Shown here in pieces: positions 62,387-64,000 of a DNA stretch of 64,000 nucleotides. This DNA is from Streptomyces sp. yr375. Its GTDB lineage: Bacteria > Actinomycetota > Actinomycetes > Streptomycetales > Streptomycetaceae. The notes under the pieces are model-generated. The model had not been told where the DNA came from, did not search any database, and worked only from the letters and a program-made list of their open reading frames with translations. Location: the NCBI RefSeq assembly GCF_900110755.1, contig NZ_FOFF01000034.1:30938-94937 (forward strand). Direction: 5' to 3'. The position numbers and the translations under genes were made by a program. The first letter of the stretch is position 1. Each line of letters starts with the position of its first letter.

Positions 62387-63286
62387 CTACTCGGTCGCCG
62401 CGAAGAGGTCGTCGGCGGCGGTGGCGTGGACGGCGCGCTGCGACCAGGCGGTGAGCTGGTCGAGGTCCGCGCAGGACGCGACGCGCACACGGACAGCGTC
62501 CGGCACGGGGATGCCACGCCATTCGAGAATGCTGAGGATCATGTCGGCCCGGTCCGCGACGCGCCCTTCCTCGCGCCCCTCTTCACGCCCTTCCTCGCGC
62601 ACCTCCTCCGCGAGGGGGTGTCGCCAGAAGTACTGCATTGCGGTCATGAGATCCCTCCACATCCGCTGCGCCTGAGCATCTGTCAGGCACGAGTCGACGA
62701 ACTGCACGAGCGCCGCTGCGCTGTCGCGGTCGATGGTCCGTAGGGCGGCTGCCAGCGATTCCAGTATGGCGGGGGCCTGCCGCCCCCGGCCGTGTGTCAT
62801 CGCGGAAAGCACCGCAAGGGGTACGTCCCGCTCGGCCTCCTGCCGGGTGGCGATGACGGGAACGTTGTCCGGGCCGAGCACGAAGGGCCGCACGGTCAGC
62901 GAGGGCATTCCCCGCACACCGAGGTGAATGGGCTCTTCCGCCCAGCGCGCTGTGGCCCTGTTCTGCGTGACGACGATGAGGACGGGTTCACAGCGGTACT
63001 TCTCGTGGAGATAGCTGAGGTAGTACGGCCAACTGCCGCGCTTCCTCTCGTCCGGCCGGCCCTGCGACTCCACGACCAGGAGGTAGCTTCCCTCGTCGGT
63101 CTCGGCCCGCAGGAGCGTGTCCACGCGCCGCTCGATGGGCTCGATCTCGGTGAGGTCGACGTTCATGGCAGCGAAGTCGTGGGGCGTGGGGAAGGGAACG
63201 GACAACACCTGCTGGAGGGCGCTGGTCAGGAGTCCGGGTTCCTTCTGGAAGATCCGGTGCAGCGCCTCGTGCGACGAGCCGACCAT
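62387..63286 (-). CDS. Rpn/PD-(D/E)XK nuclease family protein
   Basis: A 299-aa protein. The nuclease core is VDTLLRAETDEGSYLLVVESQGRPD (in part), giving the D-x(n)-E-x-Q pattern of the recombination-promoting nuclease (Rpn, transposase_31-like) clan. The C terminus has the repeat REEGREEGREEGRVADRADMIL (in part) seen in many Rpn-like proteins. No transposon ends are visible. The role may be genome rearrangement or phage defence; uncertain. Confidence 0.75.
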   Translation of the reverse strand: MVGSSHEALHRIFQKEPGLLTSALQQVLSVPFPTPHDFAAMNVDLTEIEPIERRVDTLLRAETDEGSYLLVVESQGRPDERKRGSWPYYLSYLHEKYRCEPVLIVVTQNRATARWAEEPIHLGVRGMPSLTVRPFVLGPDNVPVIATRQEAERDVPLAVLSAMTHGRGRQAPAILESLAAALRTIDRDSAAALVQFVDSCLTDAQAQRMWRDLMTAMQYFWRHPLAEEVREEGREEGREEGRVADRADMILSILEWRGIPVPDAVRVRVASCADLDQLTAWSQRAVHATAADDLFAATE

Positions 63287-63319
63287 CGGCTCTCCTTTCT
63301 GTCCTACGTGCTCAACGAG

Positions 63320-63763
63320 CTACGCCGCGTTCAGTTCGCACCACACGAGCTTGCCCCGGTGGCCCATGCGGGAGAGCGGCTGCCAGTGCCAGAGGTCGGA
63401 GCAGGCCCGGACGATCGCCATGCCCCGGCCGTTCTCCGCGTCGCCGAGGTCCTCCAACTTGCGTGCGGGCTCGGGGGGTTCGGGGTCGGCGTCCCAGGCC
63501 CCGATCTGGAGGACGCCGTCCCGGAAGCGGAGGCGGAGGCAGGCGGGGCCCTTGGTGTGGAGTACGGCGTTGGTGACCAGCTCCGAGGCGAGGAGTTCGG
63601 CGGTGTCGAGGAGACCGGCGAGGCCGTGCACGGTGAGGATCGGACGGAGCGTGAGACGACAGACGGTGACGGCTCTGGGGTCGTGGGGGATGTAGAGGGA
63701 GTACTCCCAGGAGTCGGGGGCGGGGGTGAGGGCGGGAATGGGAGCGGGAGCGGTTTCGGGCAT
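63320..63763 (-). CDS. RsbW-like ATP-binding protein (HATPase_c)
   Basis: A 147-aa GHKL ATPase. N-box ASELVTNAVLH and G1 box AENGRGMAIVRACSD are present. ATG 63763 has GGAG 7 bases upstream and removes a poor N-terminal extension. It is divergent from an XRE gene, so this is a second XRE/ATPase pair in the window. Confidence 0.9.
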   Translation of the reverse strand: MPETAPAPIPALTPAPDSWEYSLYIPHDPRAVTVCRLTLRPILTVHGLAGLLDTAELLASELVTNAVLHTKGPACLRLRFRDGVLQIGAWDADPEPPEPARKLEDLGDAENGRGMAIVRACSDLWHWQPLSRMGHRGKLVWCELNAA

Positions 63764-63813
63764 GGGGTAGCTCCAGAGGTGGGGTGGGGTTTGTGCGCGG
63801 TGGCATGCCTCAG

Positions 63814-63890
63814 CCGTCCTGGCAGGACGGAGCGGTGCGCTTCCGCAGCGTGTGCGTTGCATCACCGACGGTAGACCTTGAATTCAAGGT
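63814..63890. promoter_or_regulatory. palindromes between the divergent ATPase and XRE genes
   Basis: CCGTCCT-GGC-AGGACGG (63814-63830) is a perfect 7-bp-arm repeat, and ACCTTGAATTCAAGGT (63875-63890) is a perfect 16-bp palindrome. Either could be the operator of the XRE protein. Confidence 0.6.
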
Positions 63891-63960
63891 TGAGCAAGTG
63901 GATCGCGTAACCTGACACCCGAACGAGTCGCGCTTACGGGCATGTTGGGAGGAGCGGTCG

Positions 63961-64000
63961 ATGGGGTTGCGGCGCGAGCCAACAGCACGTCAGCTACGGT
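63961..64000 (+). CDS. XRE family regulator (3' end outside the window)
   Basis: ATG 63961 has GGGAGGAG 6 bases upstream and encodes MGLRREPTARQLR before the window ends. This is the usual start of Streptomyces XRE-DUF5753 proteins, and the divergent ATP-binding protein gene supports it. Only 13 codons are visible. Confidence 0.65.
   Translation, partial: MGLRREPTARQLR

Overview
This window is chromosomal DNA from a Streptomyces-type actinomycete. The evidence is the very high G+C content, frequent GTG starts, GTGA/ATGA stop-start overlaps, and marker genes such as clpC, lsr2, tipA, SCO3374-type and DUF397 genes. It reads as conserved core chromosome with little sign of mobile DNA. I saw no tRNA, rRNA, insertion sequence, integrase or CRISPR array.

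Layout, left to right. 1-7.6 kb: a truncated TetR gene, a secreted M23 peptidase with a long structured leader, a secreted HAD phosphatase, clpC, an SCO3374-type gene converging on lsr2, an ArgA-like acetyltransferase and a BlaI-type repressor. 7.7-14.4 kb (minus strand): two hypothetical genes, then a cofactor operon (DUF2520 protein, panC, nadB, nadC, coaX) for CoA and NAD. 14.6-20.1 kb: a threonine aldolase-like enzyme, an HTH regulator with a 23-bp operator-like palindrome, a TmrB-like P-loop protein and a NarL-type two-component pair. 20.2-27.2 kb: a MidA-type methyltransferase facing a stand-alone nuoD paralogue, two bacterial PH-domain membrane proteins, a coiled-coil membrane protein and an esterase. 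27.4-41.1 kb: an MprF-like protein, folate genes folP/folB/folK on the plus strand converging on folE, then ftsH, hpt, tilS, a DUF2342 protease and a D,D-carboxypeptidase on the minus strand, and ppa on the plus strand. 41.2-50.3 kb: a ThrE exporter, a DedA protein, a YbjQ protein, tipA, a YfeO-type ClC protein followed by a glutamate decarboxylase, a PadR regulator and an aldehyde dehydrogenase. 50.4-52.6 kb: an XRE / ATP-binding protein / DUF397 triad. 53.0-55.5 kb: a set of ribosomal-protein paralogues (S18, L31, L33, L28, S14) lacking zinc ribbons, plus a COG0523-like protein, around a Zur-box-like palindrome. 55.5-64 kb: a 12-bp minisatellite, two lipoproteins, a DUF2786 protein, an HTH-Clp_N protein, a family A DNA polymerase, a glycosyltransferase, a dehydrogenase remnant, an Rpn-like nuclease and a second ATP-binding/XRE pair cut by the window end.

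Several neighbours look functionally linked. Pantothenate and NAD synthesis share one overlapping operon. The folate genes converge on one another. TipA is preceded by a promoter closely resembling the known ptipA and contains an internal start giving a TipAS-sized product. The ClC-GadB pair looks like an acid-resistance module, and MidA-NuoD resembles a modification enzyme beside its substrate. The points most worth following are a 16-bp element repeated in the same orientation upstream of two genes of the XRE triad, a 12-bp palindrome that recurs nine times within genes in different reading frames, the MidA/NuoD pair and the ClC/GadB pair.
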